Below, one piece after another: positions 15,161-23,110 of a stretch of DNA of 38,046 bases. The position numbers and the translations under genes are program-made. The stretch's first letter is position 1; the number at the start of each line of letters is the position of its first letter. The notes under the pieces were generated by a model. That model ran no database searches. It saw only the letters and a program-made list of their open reading frames with translations, and was not told the origin of the DNA. Origin of the DNA: Desulfosporosinus sp. I2 (lineage in GTDB: Bacteria; Bacillota; Desulfitobacteriia; Desulfitobacteriales; Desulfitobacteriaceae); contig NZ_JYNH01000030.1 in assembly GCF_000960765.1 (NCBI RefSeq), forward strand, positions 1 through 38,046, in the 5' to 3' direction.

Positions 15161-16549
15161 TTAGTCCCTCCTTACAATCTTCCCAGGGTTCAACAGATAG
15201 TTGGGATCCAGGGCTTCTTTTATTTGTCGCAATGCCGCAACACCGGCTTCTCCAAATTCCCAATCTAGATATTTCATTTTGGCAATCCCAATCCCGTGTT
15301 CCCCTGAAAGAGTTCCCCCCAAAGAAATTGCTGCTTGGAAGATTTCGTCGACGGCCAGGTGAACTCGTTTCATTTCATCCTCGTCCCGTTGATCCGTAAG
15401 AATCGTAGGATGTAAATTCCCATCCCCAGCATGCCCGAAGGTAGCAATTAGGAGACGATGCTTTTCGGCAATCTTACGAATTGCTTTGAGCATATCAGGA
15501 ATTTTGCTTCTTGGAACCGTCGCATCTTCTAAGACAGTTGTCGGTCTTTTCTGAGCAAGGGCGGGCAGGGCACTACGACGAGCCAGCCACAAAAGATCAC
15601 GTTCTTGATCGTTCTTGGCAATTTTCACCTCAACTGAACCCTCTGCTTGTAAAATTTGCTCCACCAAAACCGCTTCTCGTTCAACCACTTCTTTGTACCC
15701 ATCTACTTCAACCAATAGAACAGCTTCAGCATCCATTGGCAATCCCGCATGCACAAAATGTTCTACGGTTTGAATGGTCGCGTTATCCATAATTTCGAGG
15801 GTTGCTGGGATGATCTTATTCCGAATAATAGAGGCAATGGCATTTCCAGCCTTATCGAGGTTATCAAAAACAGCTAGAATACTTTTCCGAGTTTCTGGAG
15901 CTGGTATTAGCTTCACAATGATTTCTGTGATAATCCCCAGCGTTCCCTCAGCACCCGTAAAAAGGGCGACTAAATCATAGCCTGTGACGTTTTTAACTGT
16001 CTTTCCACCCCAACGGATGACTTCTCCATTTGCCAAGACCAATTGTAAACCCATAATATAATGCTTCGTAACTCCGTATTTCAGTCCACGCAATCCACCC
16101 GAACATTCGGATACCGAGCCACCCATGGTCGCTGTAGTGACGGTTCCAGGATCCGGTGGATACAACAAACCCAGTTTGGTCACTTGATCATTAAGCGCTT
16201 GAATAATCACTCCAGGTTGAACAGTTGCCGTTAGATTGTCCTGATCTACTTCTATAATTTTATTTAGATTGAGCATAGAGAGAACGATTCCTCCCTGAGT
16301 AGGAATGGTTCCTCCACTAAGATTGGTTCCTGAACCACGTGGATAGATTGGGATTTGATATCGTCCAGCAATTTTCACAACCTCTGACACCTGTTCAGTA
16401 GAAAGGGGCGAAACTACAACATCCGGTTTATGATGTTTCATAGCGGCCGTTGCGTCATAAGCATAGGTCAGTAAATCTTCCTGCTCTGTGAGGACGTTTT
16501 CAGCGCCGAGCACTTGAACAAGCTCTTGTAAAACTTCACGAGCTAACAT
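15161..16549 (-). CDS. glcD: FAD-linked D-lactate/glycolate dehydrogenase subunit (GlcD family)
   Basis: A 462-residue flavoprotein oxidising a 2-hydroxyacid, most likely D-lactate, to the keto acid. The N-terminal PCMH-type FAD domain has VVVSPLSTEQVSEVVKIA, the pyrophosphate loop PRGSGTNLSGGTIP near residue 70 and DPGTVTTATMGGSVSECSGG. The C-terminal FAD-oxidase C domain has FGHAGDGNLHPTIL and GTLSGEHGIGIAKMKYL, including the conserved metal/substrate histidines. Length matches GlcD and Dld-II type enzymes. ATG 16549 has AAGGGGG upstream. It is the first gene of a two-gene transcript with glcF-like; permeases upstream supply the substrate. No LutB/LutC genes were found here, so this is a GlcDF-type rather than LutABC-type system. 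Confidence 0.9.
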   Translation of the reverse strand: MLAREVLQELVQVLGAENVLTEQEDLLTYAYDATAAMKHHKPDVVVSPLSTEQVSEVVKIAGRYQIPIYPRGSGTNLSGGTIPTQGGIVLSMLNLNKIIEVDQDNLTATVQPGVIIQALNDQVTKLGLLYPPDPGTVTTATMGGSVSECSGGLRGLKYGVTKHYIMGLQLVLANGEVIRWGGKTVKNVTGYDLVALFTGAEGTLGIITEIIVKLIPAPETRKSILAVFDNLDKAGNAIASIIRNKIIPATLEIMDNATIQTVEHFVHAGLPMDAEAVLLVEVDGYKEVVEREAVLVEQILQAEGSVEVKIAKNDQERDLLWLARRSALPALAQKRPTTVLEDATVPRSKIPDMLKAIRKIAEKHRLLIATFGHAGDGNLHPTILTDQRDEDEMKRVHLAVDEIFQAAISLGGTLSGEHGIGIAKMKYLDWEFGEAGVAALRQIKEALDPNYLLNPGKIVRRD

Positions 16550-16600
16550 CTATTTACCCCCTTAAAAAATATAAATGAAACAATATTCTTCTTTGTCTGA

Positions 16601-16652
16601 TGGTCAGACCACTCTTTAACTCTATATTAATTCAATTTAATAGAAATTTCAA
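16601..16652 (-). promoter_or_regulatory. glcD promoter with lactate-regulon operator
   Basis: On the minus strand, TTGAAA (16652-16647), 17-bp spacer, TAATAT (16629-16624). The operator TGGTCAGACCA (16601-16611) is a perfect palindrome around a central base and lies at about the transcription start. GTCTGA/TCAGAC (16595-16600 and 16604-16609) gives an overlapping second dyad. Fits repression by the FadR-type regulator. Confidence 0.7.
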
Positions 16653-16676
16653 TATAAAATTTTAATTCTTTTTCAA

Positions 16677-16720
16677 AATAATAGTGGGAAGCGTATTAAT
16701 AAAATGCTCCCCACTATTAT
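16677..16720 (-). terminator. Terminator of the first lactate permease gene
   Basis: ATAATAGTGGGAAGC (16678-16692) pairs with GCTCCCCACTATTAT (16706-16720) with one GU pair. On the minus strand the stem is followed by TTTGAAAAAG. It lies about 50 bp past the permease stop and isolates it from the glcD promoter. Confidence 0.82.
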
Positions 16721-16771
16721 CAAATTCTACTTTTACATTTACTGAAGATTTAGATTTTACATATCAGTTGT

Positions 16772-18454
16772 TTAGTGTATGAGTGAGGCTATTGTCGGCA
16801 AAATGCCAGCAATCTTCGGAATCATACCTTGTAGTACATATGCTTGGAGATAAGTCATGATGCAAACAAGAAGTAAGAGAAAGACTGAATGTTTAAGTGT
16901 AAAACGGAAGAGGTCAGATTCTTTTCCAACTAAGCCAGTTGCTGCTGCCGCAACGGCAATCGATTGTGGTGAAATCATTTTTCCAACAACACCACCGGAG
17001 CTATTTGAGGCAATGGTTAAAACAGGATTAACTCCAACTTGTTGAGCTGTAACGTTTTGTAGTTGGCCAAATAAAGCGTTTGCTGATGTATCTGAACCCG
17101 TTAAGAATACACCAAGCCAGCCAAGAACTGGAGCGAAGAATGGGAAGAAGTGACCAGTTTGAGCGAACACTAGACCGAGAGTATAAGAAAGTCCAGAATA
17201 GTTGGCAATATAAGCAAAGCCAAGTACTGACCCGATCGTTATGGTGGGATAAACGAGTGTCTTCAAGGTGGCGCCTGCCACTTTGGCTCCTCTAGCTGGG
17301 CTAACCTTAAGTATAAACATGGTAATAATGGCAGTGATTAGAATCGCTGTCCCTGCAGCCGCAAAAAAATCCCACTTGTAACTAGCTGCATAAATTGCCG
17401 GCTTATTAACAATTGGCATAGTTTTTATGACTAGGCCATCTAACCCTGGCCAATGTGGAATGTTTACAAACCACTTAAGTTGACTTGTAACAAACGTTTT
17501 AAAGCCTACTGTCCCCCAAATTCCTACCAGGATCGTAAGAACTAAAAACGGAGACCATGCTTTAAGTATTTGACCGCCAGAATATTTTTTGTATTGCTCT
17601 ACCTTTTGGCCCTTCTCATTTGGGAAGCGCCAAATATTTTTTGGTTTCCAGAATTTAAGCAAAATAGCTGTAGAAAGGAGGGAAAATAGCGAAGAAATAA
17701 TATCGGGGAGCATAGGTCCAAGGTAATTTGAAGACCACCACTGGGCAACAGCGAAGGTGGTACCAGAGACAGCAATAGCAGGAAGGACCTCTTTTGCCCC
17801 TTTCCAACCGGCCATTAAAATAATTAAATATAAAGGAATGAATACGGAAAGGAAGGGAAGTTGACGACCAACGGCAGCAGAGATGATATTAGCGCTGACT
17901 CCGGTTACTGCACCCGCTGCAATAATTGGAGCACCAATTCCTCCAAAAGCAACTGGAGCTGTATTTGCAATCAAGCAAAGACCGGCAGCATAGAGTGGTT
18001 CAAAACCTAGTCCAATCAGGATCGCACCAGTGATTGCAACTGGAGTACCGAATCCAGCGGCCCCCTCTAAAAACGCACCAAACGAAAAGGCGATAAGCAA
18101 TGCTTGAAGACGTCTGTCATTGGATAAAGAGGCAATTGAACTTTTAATAATATCAAATTGTCCAGCTTCAACAGTAAGGTTATATAAGAAAACGGCGGTT
18201 ACAATAATCCAAGCAATAGGGAATAATCCATTTAGGATTCCGAGTACACTTGCCGAAAGCGCAAGCCCAACTGGCATCTTGTAAACAAGCACAACATCAA
18301 TAATTGTCAATAAGAGCGTTGTGCTCCCAGCGATATGACCTTTCATGCGTTTAATGGCTAGCGCCCAAAATAGATAAAAAATTGGCAGGGATACGACTAA
18401 GGCAGTAAGTCCTAGGTTATTTCCTAGTGCGGCATAATTTTGTGTCCATGGCAT
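16772..18454 (-). CDS. lldP: L-lactate permease (LctP/LldP family), copy 1
   Basis: A 560-residue polytopic membrane transporter with about a dozen hydrophobic helices. Signatures of the lactate permease family include SFGAFLEGAAGFGTPVAITGAIL, NTAPVAFGGIGAPI, LGWLGVFLTGSDTSANALFG and SSGGVVGKMISPQSIAVA. It imports lactate with protons. I prefer ATG 18454, which has GAAGGTGG eight bases upstream; the frame also allows ATG 18472, which lacks a ribosome site. It has its own promoter and operator (18589-18635) and its own terminator. A second, similar permease lies just upstream; the two share the same conserved blocks but differ in their loops, so they look like an old duplication or two specificities. 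Confidence 0.93.
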   Translation of the reverse strand: MPWTQNYAALGNNLGLTALVVSLPIFYLFWALAIKRMKGHIAGSTTLLLTIIDVVLVYKMPVGLALSASVLGILNGLFPIAWIIVTAVFLYNLTVEAGQFDIIKSSIASLSNDRRLQALLIAFSFGAFLEGAAGFGTPVAITGAILIGLGFEPLYAAGLCLIANTAPVAFGGIGAPIIAAGAVTGVSANIISAAVGRQLPFLSVFIPLYLIILMAGWKGAKEVLPAIAVSGTTFAVAQWWSSNYLGPMLPDIISSLFSLLSTAILLKFWKPKNIWRFPNEKGQKVEQYKKYSGGQILKAWSPFLVLTILVGIWGTVGFKTFVTSQLKWFVNIPHWPGLDGLVIKTMPIVNKPAIYAASYKWDFFAAAGTAILITAIITMFILKVSPARGAKVAGATLKTLVYPTITIGSVLGFAYIANYSGLSYTLGLVFAQTGHFFPFFAPVLGWLGVFLTGSDTSANALFGQLQNVTAQQVGVNPVLTIASNSSGGVVGKMISPQSIAVAAAATGLVGKESDLFRFTLKHSVFLLLLVCIMTYLQAYVLQGMIPKIAGILPTIASLIH

Positions 18455-18588
18455 AGTTAATTCCACCTTCATTTACGTATTATTTGAACATCTCTGTATC
18501 ATTTTGGCCTTTACTCGATTTATTATACTCTTCTATATTTTTCCTCCTTTATATCACATTAATATGAAGAAACGGCCTAGCTACATGG

Positions 18589-18635
18589 CTGTCAGACCAC
18601 TTACTAAGTTTAAAACTTTATAACAGAAAATGCAA
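18589..18635 (-). promoter_or_regulatory. Promoter and operator of lactate permease copy 1
   Basis: On the minus strand, TTGCAT (18635-18630), 17-bp spacer, TAAACT (18612-18607). Seven bases further is the operator: plus-strand CTGTCAGACCA (18589-18599), sharing GTCAGACCACT with the glcD site. The leader to ATG 18454 is about 145 nt. Confidence 0.62.
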
Positions 18636-18822
18636 TAGTCCATTTAAATATAATATTTCTATTATTTTACTTATATAGGACTTATCCGTTAAATCAAAAT
18701 AGAGTGACTCCTTGATTTTGTCTTTAAATTGAATAATTTATAAAGTCTAAATTGTCAGTAAAACGCAATAATTTCGCAATTAACTAAAGAATGAAAGTAT
18801 AAAAAGCAGTGAAACAGAACAT

Positions 18823-18850
18823 GGACACCTACTTTTAGAAGTGGGTGTCC
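18823..18850. other. Second hairpin near the lldP copy 2 terminator
   Basis: GGACACCTACTT (18823-18834) pairs with AAGTGGGTGTCC (18839-18850) with one wobble, loop TTAG. No T-run follows on the minus strand. It sits 24 bp beyond the strong terminator at 18874-18903 and may back it up. The stretch 18640-18822 between this hairpin and the lldP1 promoter is AT-rich and shows nothing else. Confidence 0.45.
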
Positions 18851-18873
18851 TAGCATGGATTAATAAGAAAAAA

Positions 18874-18903
18874 GGGCTGACCTAATTTTACTTAGGTCAG
18901 CCC
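18874..18903 (-). terminator. Terminator of the second lactate permease gene
   Basis: GGGCTGACCTAA (18874-18885) and TTAGGTCAGCCC (18892-18903) form a perfect 12-bp stem with a 6-nt loop. TTTTTTCTT follows on the minus strand. It lies 21 bp past the permease stop. Confidence 0.9.
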
Positions 18904-18923
18904 ATAAAACAATTATGAACAAT

Positions 18924-20654
18924 TTACATATTAGGTATCATCCATGTAAAGACATACGCTTGTAGCCAGACCAAGATGCCCATAAGAATCGCCAACACAA
19001 CGCTATGCAAAAATACTTTCCGGAAAATAACTCCGATAGCGTTGACGCCTTCTTCAGGGTCAGAATAGCAGGCAGCCGTAGCAACCGTAATACTCTGAGC
19101 ATCAATCATTTTACCCATAACTCCACCGGTGCTGTTTGCTGTTACAATCAAGAGCGGGTTTAGCCCTAATTGTTGAGCCGTGATCTGTTGTAAGCTTCCA
19201 AATAGCGAGTTCGAAGCTGTATCGCTACCTGTTAGGAAAACCCCCAACCAACCAATCATAACTGCAAAGAATGGATAGAGCGAACCGGTTTTAGCAAAAG
19301 CCAAACCTAGGACAGCATCCGTTCCAGCATAACGTGTCATGTAACTAAGACCCAAAACTAAGGAAATAACTGAGAGAGGTATTTTCAGACGAACAATCGT
19401 TGTGACAAAAATCTCTTTCCACTGAGCTGCAGTAACTTTAAGAAATAAAATTCCTGTGATGAACGCTGCAATCAGAATCCCTGTTCCCGCCATGGTAATT
19501 AGATTGAAGCTATACACAGCTGCTTCTCCCGCTTTAGCTACAGCAGTCGGAGAAACCGGTGCTGTTCTGAAAACTACACCATGTAAAAAGGGAACCTTGA
19601 AACTAGGATTAAACAGACCGTTTAAGAAAGTCTTGATACTTGGAACGCCCCATAAGGCAACGAAGATTGCCAGGAAAACCCAAGGCATCCAAGCCTGCAA
19701 TAATACCGGCCAAGAATGTTTCGGTACAACTTTTGCTTTACCAGGATCCCTGCCATCCATTTTTGCATAAGCCATTTCATTAGTAATAATATTCTTGGGT
19801 GTCCATACTCTCAAGAACAACGAAGTGATAATAATACTCACCATTCCAGCTCCGATATCGACAAGCATCGTCATGCCTGCTTCAGCCATCAGGAACTGAG
19901 TAGCTGCAAAGGATGCACCGGTTACGAGGATAGCAGGCCATACTTCCCAAACATCTTTCCATTTTCCTTTTTCCATTAAGACCAAGGTCGCTACCAACCA
20001 AAAAGGAATCAATATAGAAAAGAACGGTAATTGTCTGCCCGCCATTTGAGTGATCAAGCCGTCTGGAATTTTCGTAATTGCAGCAAGGGTCAGAACCGGA
20101 GTCCCGATTGCTCCCCATGCTACAGGCGCTGTATTAGCGATTAAGCAGATTACAGCTGCCGTCAGAGGACGGAAACCTAAGCCAACCATGATAGCCCCGG
20201 CCACCGCCACAGGTGTACCGAAACCTGATGCGCCTTCAATAAAGGCCCCGAAACTAAAAGCGACAAGTAGTGCTTGTAAGCGGCGATCCGCAGTAATTCC
20301 AGCAATGGAATCTTTAACGATTTCGAACTTACCAGTAACAACAGTCATTGTATATAGAAAAATAGCCCCAAAGACAATCCAGCCAATTGGGAATAACCCA
20401 CTAAGAACTCCTAGCCCAAAAGCCGCTGCAGCGGTAGTTGCTGGCATCTTCATTACGAAAACGCATACTAAGAAGGCGACGAAGGCCGCGATTGCTGCAG
20501 CATATGGAGCATAAATACCTAATAATTTTTCGCCATTTTTTGCTTTATGAGGATGAAGGGCTAAGAAATAGAGCAAAGTCACAATAGGAACAGCCGCCAT
20601 AATTACAGATAACCAAAAGTTACCCGTGGGGTTATAGTTTTGCAAATACTTCAA
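18924..20654 (-). CDS. lldP: L-lactate permease (LctP/LldP family), copy 2
   Basis: A 576-residue membrane transporter of the lactate permease family. Diagnostic blocks are SFGAFIEGASGFGTPVAVAG, NTAPVAWGAIGTPVL, GWLGVFLTGSDTASNSLFG and NSTGGVMGKMIDAQSITVA. The best start is TTG at 20654, eight bases after AAGGAGG; translation from the upstream TTG at 20672 would place that ribosome site inside the gene. It has its own terminator and a distant operator-bearing promoter at 20943-20991, leaving a leader of about 300 nt. Both permeases lie upstream of glcDF and share the operator, so all should be induced together by lactate. Confidence 0.93.
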   Translation of the reverse strand: MKYLQNYNPTGNFWLSVIMAAVPIVTLLYFLALHPHKAKNGEKLLGIYAPYAAAIAAFVAFLVCVFVMKMPATTAAAAFGLGVLSGLFPIGWIVFGAIFLYTMTVVTGKFEIVKDSIAGITADRRLQALLVAFSFGAFIEGASGFGTPVAVAGAIMVGLGFRPLTAAVICLIANTAPVAWGAIGTPVLTLAAITKIPDGLITQMAGRQLPFFSILIPFWLVATLVLMEKGKWKDVWEVWPAILVTGASFAATQFLMAEAGMTMLVDIGAGMVSIIITSLFLRVWTPKNIITNEMAYAKMDGRDPGKAKVVPKHSWPVLLQAWMPWVFLAIFVALWGVPSIKTFLNGLFNPSFKVPFLHGVVFRTAPVSPTAVAKAGEAAVYSFNLITMAGTGILIAAFITGILFLKVTAAQWKEIFVTTIVRLKIPLSVISLVLGLSYMTRYAGTDAVLGLAFAKTGSLYPFFAVMIGWLGVFLTGSDTASNSLFGSLQQITAQQLGLNPLLIVTANSTGGVMGKMIDAQSITVATAACYSDPEEGVNAIGVIFRKVFLHSVVLAILMGILVWLQAYVFTWMIPNM

Positions 20655-20942
20655 TACTTGAACCTCCTTCAAATTTAAAATAAGTACGATATTCTATTAG
20701 AAAAAATTCATCAATCACCCCCAAAATTTTAAAATTTTCACATAATACTATTTTAATTGTCCTTGTTTACATTAATACTTAAAATAAACTATACGCTTTA
20801 TTCGTAGATTTTGACTTTAAAGCTTAGCTGTTATTAAAGTGTATCACTTTCTAAATATTCTAAATTTCTCAAACTATATGTAATAATCAGCTAGCTTAAC
20901 TCCATATTATAATAGAAAACTTAATTGATCGAATCTTTATAC
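20655..20942 (-). other. Long AT-rich leader of lactate permease copy 2
   Basis: About 290 nt separate the predicted transcription start from the TTG start. It is strongly AT-rich. No known riboswitch motif is seen. A minute ORF (ATG AAT TTT TTC TAA, start at about 20708) sits behind GGGGGTGATTG, a ribosome site stronger than its length deserves. Either the leader is functional or a closer, unseen promoter exists. Confidence 0.35.
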
Positions 20943-20991
20943 TTGTCAGACCACCTATAGATATACTAATCTAATTTGTACAAACTTTCAA
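20943..20991 (-). promoter_or_regulatory. Promoter and operator of lactate permease copy 2
   Basis: On the minus strand, TTGAAA (20991-20986), 17-bp spacer, TAGTAT (20968-20963). The operator, plus-strand TTGTCAGACCA (20943-20953), begins nine bases downstream of the -10. It has the same orientation and core as the other two operators. Confidence 0.62.
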
Positions 20992-21046
20992 TATGTAAAT
21001 ACATTTGTGAAAAGAATAATTAAACTGAAGATTAAAATGATACTAA

Positions 21047-21088
21047 AAGTGCATCAAATATACCAAATTAGGTATCTTCAATGCACTT
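21047..21088 (-). terminator. Terminator after the 154-residue unknown gene
   Basis: AAGTGCAT (21047-21054) pairs with ATGCACTT (21081-21088), and an inner ATACC/GGTAT stem (21060-21064, 21071-21075) continues it. TTTAGTATC follows on the minus strand. It lies 37 bp past the stop at 21125. Confidence 0.6.
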
Positions 21089-21124
21089 AAATTCGTTCTT
21101 ATAAATTACAGAAATTGAAAATCA

Positions 21125-21589
21125 TTAACGCAAATATCTTTGTTCTAGAATTTTCATCTCTTGCTGAAACGATTGACTTAAACGATAGAGTAATCGCTCC
21201 ATATCCAAACGATGTAGTGAAACCGTATCAGGGCTAAGGAATTCAATCTTTCGAAACTCAGGCTTAATCAGGAGGGGAAGCAAATCGTCGAGGTTCTCGA
21301 TTCGAAGGGTTAAAATAATGGGGGCATAGGCAACTTCATGGGTTCGTCTCCCCTCCCCCTCTGTCACAGCATAAACATCAAGACTCAGATCGACATCTTC
21401 AATAATGATTCCTTGTAGTGGAACATTACGAAGTAACGCAACCTGCTGTTCACGGATTGTTTCTGCCATGAGCTCTTTACTCTTACCTCCAAAGAAAAAT
21501 CGCCCACTTTTCGATTCTCCGCGATAATCTACACGAATCCGTACGCGAATGTGTTCAGTTAGAAGCTCATTTCCTATCCGAATCTTCAT
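21125..21589 (-). CDS. Unknown soluble protein
   Basis: A 154-residue protein that I do not recognise. It is charged and predicted soluble, with no signal peptide, membrane helix or cysteine. The N-terminus is beta-like and basic (MKIRIGNELLTEHIRVRIRV, then GRFFFGGKSKEL); the middle alternates hydrophobic strands (GIIIEDVDLSLDVYAV, APIILTLRIENLDDLLPLL); the C-terminus is helical (DMERLLYRLSQSFQQEMKIL). It stands alone, divergent from the YflT-like gene at 21766 and upstream of the lactate regulon, with its own terminator. ATG follows AGAC-rich sequence with only a weak ribosome site (GGGGAGACC). A real gene by length and codon pattern; function not predicted. Confidence 0.65.
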   Translation of the reverse strand: MKIRIGNELLTEHIRVRIRVDYRGESKSGRFFFGGKSKELMAETIREQQVALLRNVPLQGIIIEDVDLSLDVYAVTEGEGRRTHEVAYAPIILTLRIENLDDLLPLLIKPEFRKIEFLSPDTVSLHRLDMERLLYRLSQSFQQEMKILEQRYLR

Positions 21590-21765
21590 TATCGGTCTCC
21601 CCGTTTCCCAATTTTAATCCATCTAATTATTAAAAGAGTCATTTTTACTATTATTTTGTAAAATTATTCTCCAAAGGTTTGATTTCTCCTGCAAGCCTTG
21701 CTTTAGCGATAGAATTTTGGACATACTAAGATAAATTCGGTAATGATTATTTGGGAGGTTATCAA

Positions 21766-22278
21766 ATGATAAAAACAGCTATTGCTATTTTCAAAGGTCC
21801 TCAACAGACTAAAGAAGCGGTTGAAGAAATTCAAGAGGAATCTTTAGCTAATAGTAAAATATCCGTGATAGTTCGAAGCGAAAACCTACATCAGGGCGAG
21901 TTCCGCGAAGAAATTGCTCATGAATTGGCCTTCTACCCTAGTGAAATCAACTTAGATATATTTAATGCCTGGTTAGTTCAAACTCCGCCCTTTGTTGTTC
22001 CTAACCTAGGCGAAGTAGTCGTTGCGGGACCGATGGCTAGTCAACTTATGCACCAACCTCTGAGTCGCGGGCTTGTCGAAGTTTTGCTAAGCTATGGTCT
22101 TTCTGAAATTCGAGCCAGACATTATGAACATGAAGTTAGAACAGGACATTGGTTAGTATTGATTCAAACTACCCATGAAAAAATCAATTCCGTTGCAAAT
22201 ACTTTACGTGGCTATGGCGGGCGAGACATAGAGATTTGGAATAAAGAAATTGAGCACCCGCTCCACCCCCATGGTTAA
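21766..22278 (+). CDS. General-stress-protein (YflT/17M-like) domain protein
   Basis: A 170-residue protein from ATG 21766, preceded by TTGGGAGG; an in-frame ATG 15 bp upstream overlaps that ribosome site. The N-terminus (MIKTAIAIFKGPQQTKEAVEE, then SKISVIVRSEN) is the fold of the general stress protein 17M-like family. The centre has the recurring VPNLGEVVVAGPMASQLM, and the C-terminus GLVEVLLSYGLSEIRARHYE with HWLVLIQTTHEKI is the typical second half, related to YflT-type proteins. Exact role is unknown in all members. A weak promoter TTGGAC (21717)-18-TAATGA is visible. It converges with rluB, and a weak AAACTAT/ATAGTTT dyad lies in the 23-bp gap. Confidence 0.72.
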   Translation: MIKTAIAIFKGPQQTKEAVEEIQEESLANSKISVIVRSENLHQGEFREEIAHELAFYPSEINLDIFNAWLVQTPPFVVPNLGEVVVAGPMASQLMHQPLSRGLVEVLLSYGLSEIRARHYEHEVRTGHWLVLIQTTHEKINSVANTLRGYGGRDIEIWNKEIEHPLHPHG

Positions 22279-22301
22279 ACTATCCAAATTTTAAACTCTG
22301 C

Positions 22302-23072
22302 TCATAGTTTTACACTGGAACGCAATTTTTTGACTTCATCTCCCGTAAGTGAACGGTAAACACCTGGGCGAAGCGCCAGCTCTTGGACTAACGGCCCGAA
22401 ACGAATCCGTTCAAGTTTGACGACTAAGTACCCGACGGCCTCAAACATCCTTCTTATTTGGCGATTTCGACCCTCATGAATTGTCACTTCCAAAACTTCT
22501 AAGGAATCGTTCTTAGACTCTCTATTTGTCCGCTTTAAAAGACCGCTCACGCTTTGAACTTTAGCAGGGGCGGTCTTTCCATCTTCAAGAAGAACTCCTT
22601 GACGTAACGTTTCGAGGGCATGAATACCCACGGGACCCTGTACCCAAACTCGGTATGTCTTTTCTATTCCATATGAGGGATGCATCAAACGATGGGCTAA
22701 TTCCCCATCATTCGTAAGTACTATTAGCCCAGATGTATCATAATCTAACCTACCCACGGGGTAAACTCGCACTGGGATATCTTTCAATAAGTCTACCACT
22801 GTAGGTCGCCCTCTGGGATCACTGGCACTCGTTATAACACTAACTGGCTTATTAAGTAAATAATAGTACAAAGTTTCGCCTCGTTTAACCAGACGTCCAT
22901 CGACTTCGATGTGATCCTGACCCCCGACTTTTATGCCTAAAACTGTAACCGTTTCTCCATTAACCTTGACCCGCCCATCTAGGATTAGCTTTTCGGCATG
23001 TCGCCGTGAAGCGACTCCAGCTTGGGCGAGTACTTTTTGCAAACGTTCTCCATCCTCTTGGTCTTGTCCCAT
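22302..23072 (-). CDS. rluB: 23S/16S rRNA pseudouridine synthase, RluB/RsuA family
   Basis: A 256-residue RsuA-family enzyme that turns a uridine of rRNA into pseudouridine, likely 23S U2605 by analogy to RluB. The N-terminal S4 RNA-binding domain (ERLQKVLAQAGVASRRHAEK, then GRVKVNGETVTVLG) is followed by the catalytic domain: YYLLNKPVSVITS, the catalytic-aspartate motif VGRLDYDTSGLIVLTNDG, EKTYRVWVQG and EGRNRQIRRMFEAVGY. I chose ATG 23072, with GGAAGGTGA just upstream; ATG 23093 is possible, and the frame remains open to 23174 inside the upstream gene. In many Firmicutes it sits near scpA/scpB and spmAB, which also lie nearby here. Confidence 0.9.
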   Translation of the reverse strand: MGQDQEDGERLQKVLAQAGVASRRHAEKLILDGRVKVNGETVTVLGIKVGGQDHIEVDGRLVKRGETLYYYLLNKPVSVITSASDPRGRPTVVDLLKDIPVRVYPVGRLDYDTSGLIVLTNDGELAHRLMHPSYGIEKTYRVWVQGPVGIHALETLRQGVLLEDGKTAPAKVQSVSGLLKRTNRESKNDSLEVLEVTIHEGRNRQIRRMFEAVGYLVVKLERIRFGPLVQELALRPGVYRSLTGDEVKKLRSSVKL

Positions 23073-23110
23073 AGTCTCACCTTCCATTAACATGATTGAT
23101 GATCGCTTTC

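Noticed and set aside
20050-20514. 154-codon plus-strand ORF inside lactate permease copy 2
   Set aside because: Antisense shadow of a highly conserved membrane protein; low-complexity Ala/Thr/Pro/Lys translation and no ribosome site.
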